DNA of 64,000 nucleotides, from positions 124,001 to 188,000 of the forward strand of contig CAYRNY010000001.1 of NCBI GenBank assembly GCA_964425755.1, written 5' to 3'. This document shows, one piece after another, positions 53,911-62,336 of this stretch (within the stretch, counting starts at the first letter, position 1; the number at the start of each line of letters is the position of its first letter). Position numbers and translations under genes: made by a program. Source of the DNA: CAYRNY01 sp964425755 (lineage in GTDB: Bacteria; Chloroflexota; Anaerolineae; Aggregatilineales; Aggregatilineaceae). The notes below the pieces were generated by a model that searched no databases, was not told the DNA's origin, and worked only from the letters and a program-made list of their open reading frames with translations.

Positions 53911-55692
53911 CTAGTACTCGCGCAGGAACGGCTCGCCACCCTGCGACACCAACTCGTAGCGCAGCGTGTCGGGCGGGATCTCCATCAGCACGACCAGCCG
54001 CTCCAGCAGTTTCTGCGCGACGGGCGCGGCGGTCATGCTGCCCCAGTACCCGGCGGGACGGTCCAGCTTGACCAGGAACGACACGACCGGGTCATCCGCG
54101 GGCAGAAAGCCCACGAACGAGGCGATCGAATGGCCGGCCCCGTAAGGTTCGTAGCCGCCGCTGGCGGTCGGGATCTCCGCCGTGCCGGTCTTGCCCGCCA
54201 CCGTATAGCCGGGCAGGTTGAACTGGACCTCGTTGCTCTCCTGGATCACGCGCACCATGATATCGCGCGTGGTGTGCGCCGCCTGCGCGCTGATCGGGCG
54301 GTGGCTGGCGGCGGGCTGCGGCTCGATCACTTCGTCACCGTCGATACGTGCCTTGACGATGTGCGGCTGCATGATCAGCCCGTCATTAGCGATCGCGTTG
54401 ACGGCGGTCAGCATTTGTAGCGGCGTGATGGCGACGCCCTGCCCGAAACTGGTGGTTAAGAACGACGCTTCACTCCACATCGGATCGCCCGGCTGGTGCA
54501 GGATGCCGGCGGCCTCGCCTTCAAGGTCGATGCCGGTCGGGTTGCCGATGCCGAACTCGCGCAGCTTGGGATAGACCGTGTACGGCCCGACCTCCGAGAA
54601 GATCGTCGCCGTGCCGGTGTTCAGCGAGTCGATGAACACGCGGGCAAAGCTCGGGTTGCCGTGTGAGGACCGGTCCCAGTTGCAGATCGCGATCCCGCCG
54701 CCTTCAAAGCAGCCCGGGTCGTAGTACGACCAGTCGAGGTCGTGCGTCCCCGCGTCGAGCGCGATCGCCGCCGTGACCACCTTGAACACCGACCCCGGCT
54801 CGTAGATCTCGCTGACGGCCTGGTTTCGTGCGAGTTCGAGGTTTTCCGCCGAGAAGTCGTCAGGCTGGAAGGTCGGGTAATTCGCCATCGCCAGCACTTC
54901 GCCGTTGCGCGGATTCATGATCAGGATCGTGCCGCCGGTCGCGGTCTGGTCGTTTTCGACCGCCTCGCTGAGCACCTGCTGCGCCAGGTACTGCAGTTCG
55001 CGGTCGATCGTCAGCATCAGCCCGATCCCGTCGCGCACGCTGGTTGATTTGCCGTGTTCATCGACGATCGGGATCGTGCTCCGGGTCACGCGGCGGGACT
55101 GCCCCGCCAGCAGCGGATCGTAGAACCCCTCGATGCCGGAATACCCGCGCCCGGTCTCGATCCCGGTTGCGCCGGCGTACAACCCGACGATCTGCGCCAT
55201 CAGCTCGCCTTGCGGGTAGACACGCTTGGGGATCGGCTCGATCACCACCCCATCGAGGCCCAGGTCGATGATCGCCTGGCCCGTTTCGAAGTCTACCTGC
55301 GTGGCGAGCAGCACATAGCGCGACTCAAACACGCCGTCCGCGTTGGGCAGCAACCTGCGGTACAGATCGTCTTCGGTCATGCCGACCAGCGGCGCGAGCA
55401 GCATCGCGGTTTCCTGCCGGTCATGGACCGCGTTAGGGCTGATGCCGACGCGGTAATCAAACGAGTTGGTCGCCAGCAGGTGCCCGTTGCGATCGAAGAT
55501 CAGGCCGCGATTGGGCCGCACCTCGACCGTCCGGAACAGCCGCAACTCGCGGTTCTCTTCTAACGTCTGTTTCGTGTCCGGGTCCATGTAAAACTGGAAC
55601 GACAGCAGCCGCACCAGCAGCACCCCGGCGATCCCGATCAGCACCACGCCGACAAGGGTCATGCGCCGGTTAATGGTCTCGTTGTAGTTCAT
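53911..55692 (-). CDS. ftsI: Septal penicillin-binding protein FtsI/PBP2-type transpeptidase
   Basis: A class B PBP of 593 residues that cross-links peptidoglycan outside the membrane. One N-terminal anchor (about 12-31), PBP dimer domain with RPNRGLIFDRNGHLLA, then the transpeptidase: acyl-enzyme serine S301 in S-V-F-K304, S356-L-N358, and K501-T-G-T. No PASTA repeats. Lies between the ftsL-like gene and the two unknown genes, the usual FtsL-FtsI order. Confidence 0.94.
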   Translation of the reverse strand: MNYNETINRRMTLVGVVLIGIAGVLLVRLLSFQFYMDPDTKQTLEENRELRLFRTVEVRPNRGLIFDRNGHLLATNSFDYRVGISPNAVHDRQETAMLLAPLVGMTEDDLYRRLLPNADGVFESRYVLLATQVDFETGQAIIDLGLDGVVIEPIPKRVYPQGELMAQIVGLYAGATGIETGRGYSGIEGFYDPLLAGQSRRVTRSTIPIVDEHGKSTSVRDGIGLMLTIDRELQYLAQQVLSEAVENDQTATGGTILIMNPRNGEVLAMANYPTFQPDDFSAENLELARNQAVSEIYEPGSVFKVVTAAIALDAGTHDLDWSYYDPGCFEGGGIAICNWDRSSHGNPSFARVFIDSLNTGTATIFSEVGPYTVYPKLREFGIGNPTGIDLEGEAAGILHQPGDPMWSEASFLTTSFGQGVAITPLQMLTAVNAIANDGLIMQPHIVKARIDGDEVIEPQPAASHRPISAQAAHTTRDIMVRVIQESNEVQFNLPGYTVAGKTGTAEIPTASGGYEPYGAGHSIASFVGFLPADDPVVSFLVKLDRPAGYWGSMTAAPVAQKLLERLVVLMEIPPDTLRYELVSQGGEPFLREY

Positions 55693-55763
55693 TGGTCCGC
55701 GCCATTTACGTTAAGCAATAAAACGCCGGTCGATTACATTCGCTTGTTGATGCGTGCGCTGCA

Positions 55764-56243
55764 TCAGCCTTCACGCCAGCGCTCGAACTGCGCGCGCAGG
55801 CGATCCCACTGCTGGCGCAGCCACCCGCTGAGCGTCTGGTCGTAGATCTCCTCGGCCTGGGTGGGGGCTGGCGTGGGGGTCGGCGTGACCTTCGGGCGAT
55901 CGTAGCGGTAGCCGTCCACGATCAGATAGAGGATCTCGTCGTCTCCCGCCGGGCGAAAGCCCAACTCCGCCGCCCGCGTCATGACACGCGGCAGGCTCTG
56001 CAGTTTGGCGATCTCGCCGCGCAGCAGTTCGTTATCGCGTTCCAGCTTCTGGCGATATTCGTCCATCGCCAGCAGTTCGCGCGCGGTGGTCGTCCTGGTC
56101 GTGGTCTGGATCAGGTACAGCGCCCCGATGATCGCCGCCACCACCACGACGAGGCCCAGCGTGGCGAACAACTGCCGCTGGTCGGCCCAGGGCGGCCCTT
56201 CAACGGTGTACCGCACGCGCGGCACATCTTCATCATAACTCAT
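55764..56243 (-). CDS. FtsL/DivIC-type septum protein
   Basis: A 159-residue bitopic protein: short cytoplasmic N-terminus, one helix (about 26-46, ATLGLVVVVAAIIGALYLI), then a coiled-coil stretch (about 53-90, ending SLPRVMTRAAELGFRPA) and a Pro/Thr-rich linker with a C-terminal amphipathic region. Position between rsmH and ftsI is that of FtsL in most clusters, so FtsL is the best call, although these proteins are very divergent. Confidence 0.75.
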   Translation of the reverse strand: MSYDEDVPRVRYTVEGPPWADQRQLFATLGLVVVVAAIIGALYLIQTTTRTTTARELLAMDEYRQKLERDNELLRGEIAKLQSLPRVMTRAAELGFRPAGDDEILYLIVDGYRYDRPKVTPTPTPAPTQAEEIYDQTLSGWLRQQWDRLRAQFERWREG

Positions 56244-56306
56244 ACTGTCTGGCTCACCCGCTATTGTGCATTTCCCAAAACGTTAGCGCTATATCAGGTG
56301 CTTCGA

Positions 56307-57275
56307 TTATACAGCATTTACGCGTTCGACAATGCGCAGTCTGGCGCTGCGGCTGCGCGGGTTGGCGTCCTGCTCCGCCTGGCCCGCCATGACCGGCTTA
56401 CGCGTCACCACCCGGACGCGCGCGACGTGGTCGCAGGTGCATACCGGCTGTCGGGGCGGGCAGATGCAATCGCTGGCCTCGCGCTTGAACGCCTGCTTGA
56501 CGATGCGGTCTTCCAGGCTGTGGAAGCTGATCACCGCCAGCCGCCCGCCGGGCCGCAGCAGCCCGATCGCGTCCGGCAGCGCGCGCTCAAGCGCCGCCAG
56601 TTCGTCGTTTACCGCGATGCGCAGCGCCTGAAACGCCCGCGTCGCCGGGTGGATGTTCTGGCGCGGGCCACGCTGGGCCGCCGCGATCACGTCCGCGAGC
56701 TGGCGCGTCGACTCGATGGGCCGCGCCGCGACGATCGCCCGCGCGATGCGGCGGCTGTTGCGCTCCTCGCCGTAGCGGTACAGCACGTCCGCGATCGCGT
56801 CCGCATCCCACGTGTTCACGATATCGGCGGCGGTCAGCCCGCCCCCTGCCGGATCGAAGCGCATGTCCAGGGGGCCATCCAGCATGAACGCGAAGCCGCG
56901 CTCGGGCGTGTCGATCTGCATCGACGAGACGCCGAGATCAAGCAGGATGCCGTCCACGCCAGGGGCGCGCCACGCCAGCCACGCCGGGACGAGCGCCCCC
57001 ATCTGCGTGTAGCTGGCATGCCGGAGCGTCACGCGGTCGCCGAAGCGGGCCAGTCGCTCGCGTGCCAGCGCCAGCGCCGCCGGGTCACGGTCCAGGCCGA
57101 GCAGGTGCGCGCCCGGCGCGGCATCCAGCACGGCGGCGGCATGCCCGCCCGCGCCAAGCGTGCCATCGACAAAATAGCCTGCCGGTCGCGCCCGCACCTG
57201 CAACCCGTCGAGCACGGCGTCCAGCAAGACCGGGATATGCGGTTCGTGTGTGTGCTGCGTGTCGTTGATCGTCAC
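56307..57275 (-). CDS. rsmH: 16S rRNA (cytosine1402-N4)-methyltransferase
   Basis: SAM-dependent methyltransferase of the ribosomal P site. 322 residues: HIPVLLDAVLDGL near the start, the SAM loop YFVDGTLGAGGHAAAVL, LLGLDRDPAALALA, DGILLDLGVSSMQID, RRIARAIV, QALRIAVNDEL and the end motif VISFHSLEDRIVKQAF followed by a CxC-like stretch. The start is GTG 57275 with GAGG just upstream; a longer frame of 132 codons upstream is not methyltransferase-like. It is the first gene of the dcw cluster; mraZ is not upstream. Confidence 0.95.
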   Translation of the reverse strand: MTINDTQHTHEPHIPVLLDAVLDGLQVRARPAGYFVDGTLGAGGHAAAVLDAAPGAHLLGLDRDPAALALARERLARFGDRVTLRHASYTQMGALVPAWLAWRAPGVDGILLDLGVSSMQIDTPERGFAFMLDGPLDMRFDPAGGGLTAADIVNTWDADAIADVLYRYGEERNSRRIARAIVAARPIESTRQLADVIAAAQRGPRQNIHPATRAFQALRIAVNDELAALERALPDAIGLLRPGGRLAVISFHSLEDRIVKQAFKREASDCICPPRQPVCTCDHVARVRVVTRKPVMAGQAEQDANPRSRSARLRIVERVNAV

Positions 57276-57483
57276 TATCCTCTTTTCCGTCGCGTGTCGC
57301 CAGCGTAAAAACGCCGGCCCCAGAACGCAAGTACGGGCCAGGATTTGGCGTAAAGTCACAAACGCGCCATCCGGCACCCCCAGCATATCACAAACGGCAG
57401 GGGCAGCAGCGAAATTATCGTGTAAGATAGGATCAGTAGTTCGCCTTAAAGCGACAGTGTGCGGAAGCAAGGGGAGAAAACTG

Positions 57484-57867
57484 ATGGCGAAAGAATTCAC
57501 GGTAGAAGTCCAGGACCGACCCGGGACGCTGGCCGACCTGACCGAAGCCCTGGCAAAACACGCGATCAACATCGTGGCGCTGCACGCCACCGCCTGCCCT
57601 GAACAGGGTATCGTCCAGTTCGTGACCGATGACAGCGACGCGACGGTGTCCGCGCTCAAAGACCTGGACACGGACTATACCACGCAGGACGTATTGATCG
57701 TCGGCCTGCCGCACCAACCCGGTGCGCTGGCACAGCTTTCGCGGGCACTAGGTGACGCCCAGATCAACATCAACGCGCTGTATATGTCGATGGACGGCAA
57801 GATCGTGATGGACGTCTCCAACATGCGCAGGGCCCAGGAGATCGCGATGGGGCTGGGCATCCGCTAG
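57484..57867 (+). CDS. Two-ACT-domain protein
   Basis: 127 residues containing two ACT-like ligand-binding units: FTVEVQDRPGTLADLTEALAKHAINIVAL (about 5-33) and VLIVGLPHQPGALAQLSRALGDAQININAL (about 70-98). No enzyme domain. ACT proteins bind amino acids and regulate metabolism; the ligand here is unknown. GGGGAG lies before the ATG at 57484. It is divergent from rsmH and upstream of uvrC on the same strand. The gap 57276-57483 shows no gene. Confidence 0.9.
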   Translation: MAKEFTVEVQDRPGTLADLTEALAKHAINIVALHATACPEQGIVQFVTDDSDATVSALKDLDTDYTTQDVLIVGLPHQPGALAQLSRALGDAQININALYMSMDGKIVMDVSNMRRAQEIAMGLGIR

Positions 57868-57988
57868 GCCCAGGCACGAACGCCGCTGACATCACGGGCG
57901 GGATGCGATTCCCGCCCGATTGTGTGTGCCATCTGCGCGACGCATTTTCGCCCGCACGAACAACCTCGCTCACATCCCCGCACAAACG

Positions 57989-57997
57989 TGCTACAAT
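57989..57997 (+). promoter_or_regulatory. Extended -10 promoter element of uvrC
   Basis: TGCTACAAT about 50 nt before the uvrC ATG matches extended -10 (TGn plus TACAAT). The -35 is not clear. Confidence 0.5.
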
Positions 57998-58047
57998 CAA
58001 GGGCATGATCTAGCGCAGCGACAACTAACAACCAACAACCCGTAACT

Positions 58048-59943
58048 ATGGCCGAATACACACCATCCGATCACATCCGCGATATCCTCGACAACCTGCC
58101 CACCGATCCCGGCGTGTACCAGATGCGCGATCCCAACGGCTCGATCATCTACGTGGGCAAGGCGAAGAACTTGCGTTCGCGCGTGCGCAGTTACTTCCAG
58201 CCCGGCAACCACGATCCGAAGGTGCTGCGCATCCGGCACGAGACTGCCGATATCCAGTTCATCCTGACCGGCGACGAACTCAAGGCGCTGATCACCGAGG
58301 CCGAACTGATCCGGCAGCACAAGCCACGCTACAACGTCATGCTGAAGGACGACAAGCGCTACCCGTACATCCGCGTGACGGTGGGCGACGAGTTCCCCCG
58401 CGTCGAGTTCACGCGGCGCGTCAATCGCCGCGACGGGCATCGCTACTTCGGACCGTTCACCTCGGCGGGCGGGGTGCGCGAAACGCTCGACGTGCTGCGC
58501 CGCGCGTTCCCTTACCTGACCTGTGACCGCGAGATCACCGGGCAGGACCGGCGCGCATGCCTGTATTACGACATCAAGCTGTGCGGCGCGCCGTGCATCG
58601 GGGCGCAGACCAAAGCCGAATACTGGGAGAGCATCAACGGCCTGATGCGCGTGCTCAGCGGCCACGCCGTGGAAGTGCTGACCGCCATGAAAGCGCAGAT
58701 GGAAGCCGCCGCCGCCGCCCTTGACTTCGAGCGCGCGGCGATCCTGCGCGACCGGATCAAGGTCGTGGAGCAGATCTCGCAACGCCAGCGGCTTGTCGCC
58801 AAATACGACGCCAACCAGGACGTGATCGCTTTCGCCCAGGAAGGCGAAGACGCGGTGATGCAGATGTTCCTGATCCGCAACGGGCGCTTGATCGGCAGCG
58901 AGTACTTCCCGCTGGAAGGCGCGGAAGGCGAGACCGCCGAGGAGATCATCGAGAGCTTCCTGATGCAGTTTTACGAGGACGCGACGGACATCCCCAAAGA
59001 GGTGCTCTTGCCGCAGCACGTGACCGAAGCGCGCATCATCGAGCGCTGGCTGCGCGACAAGCGCGGCGGGCGCAAGGTCAAGCTGACCGTGCCCCAGCGC
59101 GGCAACAAGCGCGAACTGGTGCAGCTTGCCACGCAGACCGCCGCCGAAAAACTGGCGATCCTGCGCGCACAGTGGGAATCGGACACGGTCAAGCAGGAAA
59201 CCGCGCTGCGCGAGATTCAAGAGGCGCTCGACCTGCCCGCGCCGCCCAACCGCATCGAGTGCTACGACATCAGCACCACGCAGGGCACGGCGATCGTGGC
59301 GAGTCGCGTGGTTTTCGTGCAGGGCGTGCCGCGCAAGAGCGAGTACCGCCGTTTCAACATCCACAGCGTGGTGCACGCGGGGTCGGACGATTACCAGTCC
59401 ATGCGCGAGGCGCTGACGCGGCGCTTTCGGCGCTATACCGACGCCGCCGGGAAGCCCCTCCAGGCGACCGCGCCGGGCAAAAAAGACCCCGATGAAACGT
59501 GGCGCATCCTGCCCGACCTGCTGCTCGTGGACGGCGGTAAGGGGCAGCTCAACGTCGCGATCGAGGTGCTGGACGAGTTCGGCCTGCTGGACAAGGTGCC
59601 GGTCGCGGGGCTGGCGAAGCAGTTCGAAGAGGTGTTCGTGCGGGGCCGCGAGCGTTCGATCCTGTTGCCGCGCCGCAGCGAGGGGCTGTACCTGCTCCAG
59701 CGCGTGCGGGATGAGGCGCACCGCTTCGCGATCACGTCGCACCGCAAACGCCGCCGCAAAGCGGGCCTCGCCAGCCAGCTTGAACAGGTGCCCGGCGTTG
59801 GACCCGCGCGCCGCAAAGCGCTGCTCAAAGCGTTCAACAAGGATATCGAAGCGATCCGCACCGCCAGCCTTGACGACCTGATCGCCGTGCCGGGCATCAC
59901 CCCCGCCATCGCGGAGAACATCAAAGCGGTGCTGGGGGGATAA
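58048..59943 (+). CDS. uvrC: Excinuclease ABC subunit C
   Basis: Nucleotide-excision-repair nuclease that cuts both sides of a lesion after UvrB recruitment. 631 residues: GIY-YIG domain (G22-V-Y and Y35-V-G, with NLRSRVRSYF), the UvrB-binding UVR segment ALDFERAAILRDRIKVVEQ, the RNase H-like C-terminal half with ECYDISTTQGTAIVASRVVF and LLVDGGKGQLNVAIEVL, and a helix-hairpin-helix end ASQLEQVPGVGPARRKALLKAF. Normal length. No uvrA or uvrB is in the window. Confidence 0.96.
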   Translation: MAEYTPSDHIRDILDNLPTDPGVYQMRDPNGSIIYVGKAKNLRSRVRSYFQPGNHDPKVLRIRHETADIQFILTGDELKALITEAELIRQHKPRYNVMLKDDKRYPYIRVTVGDEFPRVEFTRRVNRRDGHRYFGPFTSAGGVRETLDVLRRAFPYLTCDREITGQDRRACLYYDIKLCGAPCIGAQTKAEYWESINGLMRVLSGHAVEVLTAMKAQMEAAAAALDFERAAILRDRIKVVEQISQRQRLVAKYDANQDVIAFAQEGEDAVMQMFLIRNGRLIGSEYFPLEGAEGETAEEIIESFLMQFYEDATDIPKEVLLPQHVTEARIIERWLRDKRGGRKVKLTVPQRGNKRELVQLATQTAAEKLAILRAQWESDTVKQETALREIQEALDLPAPPNRIECYDISTTQGTAIVASRVVFVQGVPRKSEYRRFNIHSVVHAGSDDYQSMREALTRRFRRYTDAAGKPLQATAPGKKDPDETWRILPDLLLVDGGKGQLNVAIEVLDEFGLLDKVPVAGLAKQFEEVFVRGRERSILLPRRSEGLYLLQRVRDEAHRFAITSHRKRRRKAGLASQLEQVPGVGPARRKALLKAFNKDIEAIRTASLDDLIAVPGITPAIAENIKAVLGG

Positions 59944-59962
59944 GCGTGCCCCGGCAAGCAAA

Positions 59963-59989
59963 ACAGGGGCGCTGATCGCTCAACGCCCC
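59963..59989. repeat. Left 27-bp direct repeat (terminator hairpin)
   Basis: Identical to 62263-62289. It contains a GGGGCG/CGCCCC stem and, on the minus strand, is followed by TTTT, so it is a working terminator for the NERD-helicase gene. It lies 20 nt after the uvrC stop. Confidence 0.85.
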
Positions 59990-60003
59990 ACCGTTTGCCG
60001 ATC

Positions 60004-62118
60004 TCACAAACTCAATGTTGATTCCGCTTCTCGCACAAACGGCTTGATCGGATCGAGGAACTCCGGCCAGTACTCAACATACGAAAGATACAGCTTTTCA
60101 CGCGCGCGTGTCATGGTCATGTAGAACTCAAGCTGCTGGCGCGGTATCTCATCCTCGCTCAGTTCAGCCGTCTGTTTGGGGAACATCACGTCTATGGAGG
60201 GCACAAAGACAACCAGATACTCCAGTCCGGTTTGTTTTCGGGTTTCGAATATCTGTACGCCCGCACGCCCGACAGCATCCTCATAGCGTCTCAGGATGTT
60301 GTTATCCCTATGCAAGATCGCGATCTCGCGCCCAGGGATGCCGCTCGCGATCAACCGATCAATCTCCTCGGCAATGAATTTGCGTTCGTCGCGCCACTGC
60401 CAAAAACGGCGCACTTCTGGGGGAAATCCCTCGCGTATCAACTTATGCGCCATATCCGGTTGTACCGCCTCACCGCTTTCATACAGCAACCGCTGCGCCA
60501 CTTCGTTATTCTCGATCAAGGCAAACGCGGCCTGGAAGATTTGACGCGTGTTGCGGTACGGGGTACGCAACCAGCGTGTACGTGTACCGCGCACGTTCAG
60601 CCCACGTTGTTTCCAGCTAAAGTAGCGGTAGACGCTCTGTGAAGGGTCTTCACACATAAACAACGTCCCGCCCGGTTTGAGCAAACGTCGGATCACCCCG
60701 ACCCAGGTCGGCGCAAAATGCTGAGCTTCATCGATCAGGATCATGTCATATTGCTTCGGCGGTTGACCGCCATCCTCCAGATATCGCAATGCGTAGGCGG
60801 GCAAATCAGCCCAGTCGATCCGGTCCGATGCAGCCAGTCGCTCCTGGTACGCTTCGAAAATATCGAACATCTTCTCCTTCATTTGGCGCGACAGACGCAC
60901 ACCATCCGAACCGCTGCCGCGCCCTTCGCGGACTGACTCAACGTACGCCTCACGCGTGGTGCGCCCGATTTCCTTCATCCAGGTAATTTCTTCATCGACG
61001 AAATCCGGCGTGAAGTCGCCCAAGTCGATCTCATCTTGCCGGACCAATTCCCAGACTACGCTCCGCACTTCGATGATACGCTTGTTGTACTGATCTTGAT
61101 GGCCTTGCTGTTTGCGCTGCTTGTCATATATCTCATTGCACAACTGCATAAAGCGGCGCACGGTGACACGCTCACCACAATCCTTCAGTTCGGGCCTGAG
61201 GCGTAGTGTATCCAGCGGTTTGTTAAACGTGGTAACCAGCAGGTCAAGGTCCGGGTATTGTTGATGCACATAGCGCGCGCGCAGCAGCAACACGTCGGTT
61301 TTGCCCGTGCCTGCAAAACCGCGCACCAGACGCACATATGAGTCGCGTAACGCTGTGTCACGTGCCTTTTCGGGCATATCATCAACCCACAACGGCATTT
61401 GTTTCAGGTCCGGTTCATTCTGTTCTTCTTGCATGACATGGCTTTCGAGATCTGAGGTGGCGATATCGACCTGTTCACGATCATAGAAACCGCGCAGGTC
61501 GCCGGAGTCTTTGTCGCGGATCGGGCGAAAACGCGTTGGGTCCAGGATATTACACACGACCTGGATATGACGCTCTGTCATGTACCCATAACGCGGCTTA
61601 ATTTTCTCCATCGCCTCAAGAAATGCATCCTGCTTTTCAAGCTCGTTTGCACCGATCACATGCGCCGCGCCCCACTCGTTTTTGATTTTTCGCAACGGCT
61701 TTCCGCCGATATATGGCAATACCCCGGCATGGCGATACGGAAATCCCAGTTTGCCTGCATGCTGACCGCTGTAGTTAAGCAATTCGGGCTGCTTTTCCAG
61801 CAACTCGTGCAACACTTCGGATGCACTGCGAGCCTGTTCAACGGGGCTGGTTTGTGTTTTTCCGTTGTGTAAAAGAACCTGCGTCTTATTGATTCCTTTC
61901 AAATCTCGTGCACGCCAGTCTTTAACTTCCAGAACCGTCACGCCCCACGCCGGATGTACAATCACAAAATCGGGCTTACGCGACAACCGGCGAGAATTGA
62001 CACGCGGTTCGTAAAAGATCACGCTTTCATCAGGAAGATATTCTCGCAGTTTCCCGAAAACCGATTGCTCCCCATTTGGTGCATCTGCACGCGGCTTACC
62101 AAAATACTTGGGCGCCAT
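60004..62118 (-). CDS. NERD-nuclease/SF1 helicase fusion, probably acquired
   Basis: 704 residues. The N-terminal NERD-type nuclease has KPDFVIV (D50) and VLEVKDW (E64, K66), the PD-(D/E)xK set. The helicase begins with Walker A GFAGTGKT (267-274), has DEAQ (463-466) and a C-terminal MTMTRAREKLYLSY motif VI, plus a middle insertion of charged helices. NERD-helicases occur in defence islands (for example Nhi-like immunity proteins), but a host repair role is also possible. The AT-rich flanks and codon use contrast with neighbours. The ATG at 62118 has AAGGAG 8 nt upstream. Confidence 0.88.
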   Translation of the reverse strand: MAPKYFGKPRADAPNGEQSVFGKLREYLPDESVIFYEPRVNSRRLSRKPDFVIVHPAWGVTVLEVKDWRARDLKGINKTQVLLHNGKTQTSPVEQARSASEVLHELLEKQPELLNYSGQHAGKLGFPYRHAGVLPYIGGKPLRKIKNEWGAAHVIGANELEKQDAFLEAMEKIKPRYGYMTERHIQVVCNILDPTRFRPIRDKDSGDLRGFYDREQVDIATSDLESHVMQEEQNEPDLKQMPLWVDDMPEKARDTALRDSYVRLVRGFAGTGKTDVLLLRARYVHQQYPDLDLLVTTFNKPLDTLRLRPELKDCGERVTVRRFMQLCNEIYDKQRKQQGHQDQYNKRIIEVRSVVWELVRQDEIDLGDFTPDFVDEEITWMKEIGRTTREAYVESVREGRGSGSDGVRLSRQMKEKMFDIFEAYQERLAASDRIDWADLPAYALRYLEDGGQPPKQYDMILIDEAQHFAPTWVGVIRRLLKPGGTLFMCEDPSQSVYRYFSWKQRGLNVRGTRTRWLRTPYRNTRQIFQAAFALIENNEVAQRLLYESGEAVQPDMAHKLIREGFPPEVRRFWQWRDERKFIAEEIDRLIASGIPGREIAILHRDNNILRRYEDAVGRAGVQIFETRKQTGLEYLVVFVPSIDVMFPKQTAELSEDEIPRQQLEFYMTMTRAREKLYLSYVEYWPEFLDPIKPFVREAESTLSL

Positions 62119-62140
62119 ATCGTAAACTCCTTAATAAAAG

Positions 62141-62173
62141 ATACTAGGATCCCTTCTCCGAATATCCTAGTAT
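62141..62173. promoter_or_regulatory. 10-bp inverted repeat in the NERD-helicase leader
   Basis: ATACTAGGAT at 62141-62150 and its exact complement at 62164-62173 with a 13-nt loop, 23 nt before the ATG. A TATACT -10-like box on the minus strand overlaps its upstream arm. It could be an operator or a leader hairpin that lowers expression. The 62119-62262 region is strongly AT-rich. Confidence 0.5.
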
Positions 62174-62262
62174 AGTATTAAAATCAAACTCTATGACAGC
62201 TTTTGAAAACTTTAATATATTTTTCATATTATGAAAGAAATCAAATGGCACCTCTGCAGGGC

Positions 62263-62289
62263 ACAGGGGCGCTGATCGCTCAACGCCCC
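62263..62289. repeat. Right 27-bp direct repeat (terminator hairpin)
   Basis: Identical to 59963-59989. Here the stem extends to 11 bp (GCACAGGGGCG with its complement, 62261-62294) but no T-run follows on the minus strand, whereas the left copy has one. It lies about 45 nt after the stop of the DsbA-fusion gene. Confidence 0.85.
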
Positions 62290-62336
62290 TGTGCGTATGC
62301 CGTGCTGTGATCGTGCGCGCGGTGCCGCGCGTTGGA

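Noticed and set aside
56307..57671. A longer rsmH start giving 454 residues
   Set aside because: The extra 132 codons have no methyltransferase homology and would run through the promoter region; GTG 57275 with GAGG fits the normal N-terminus.
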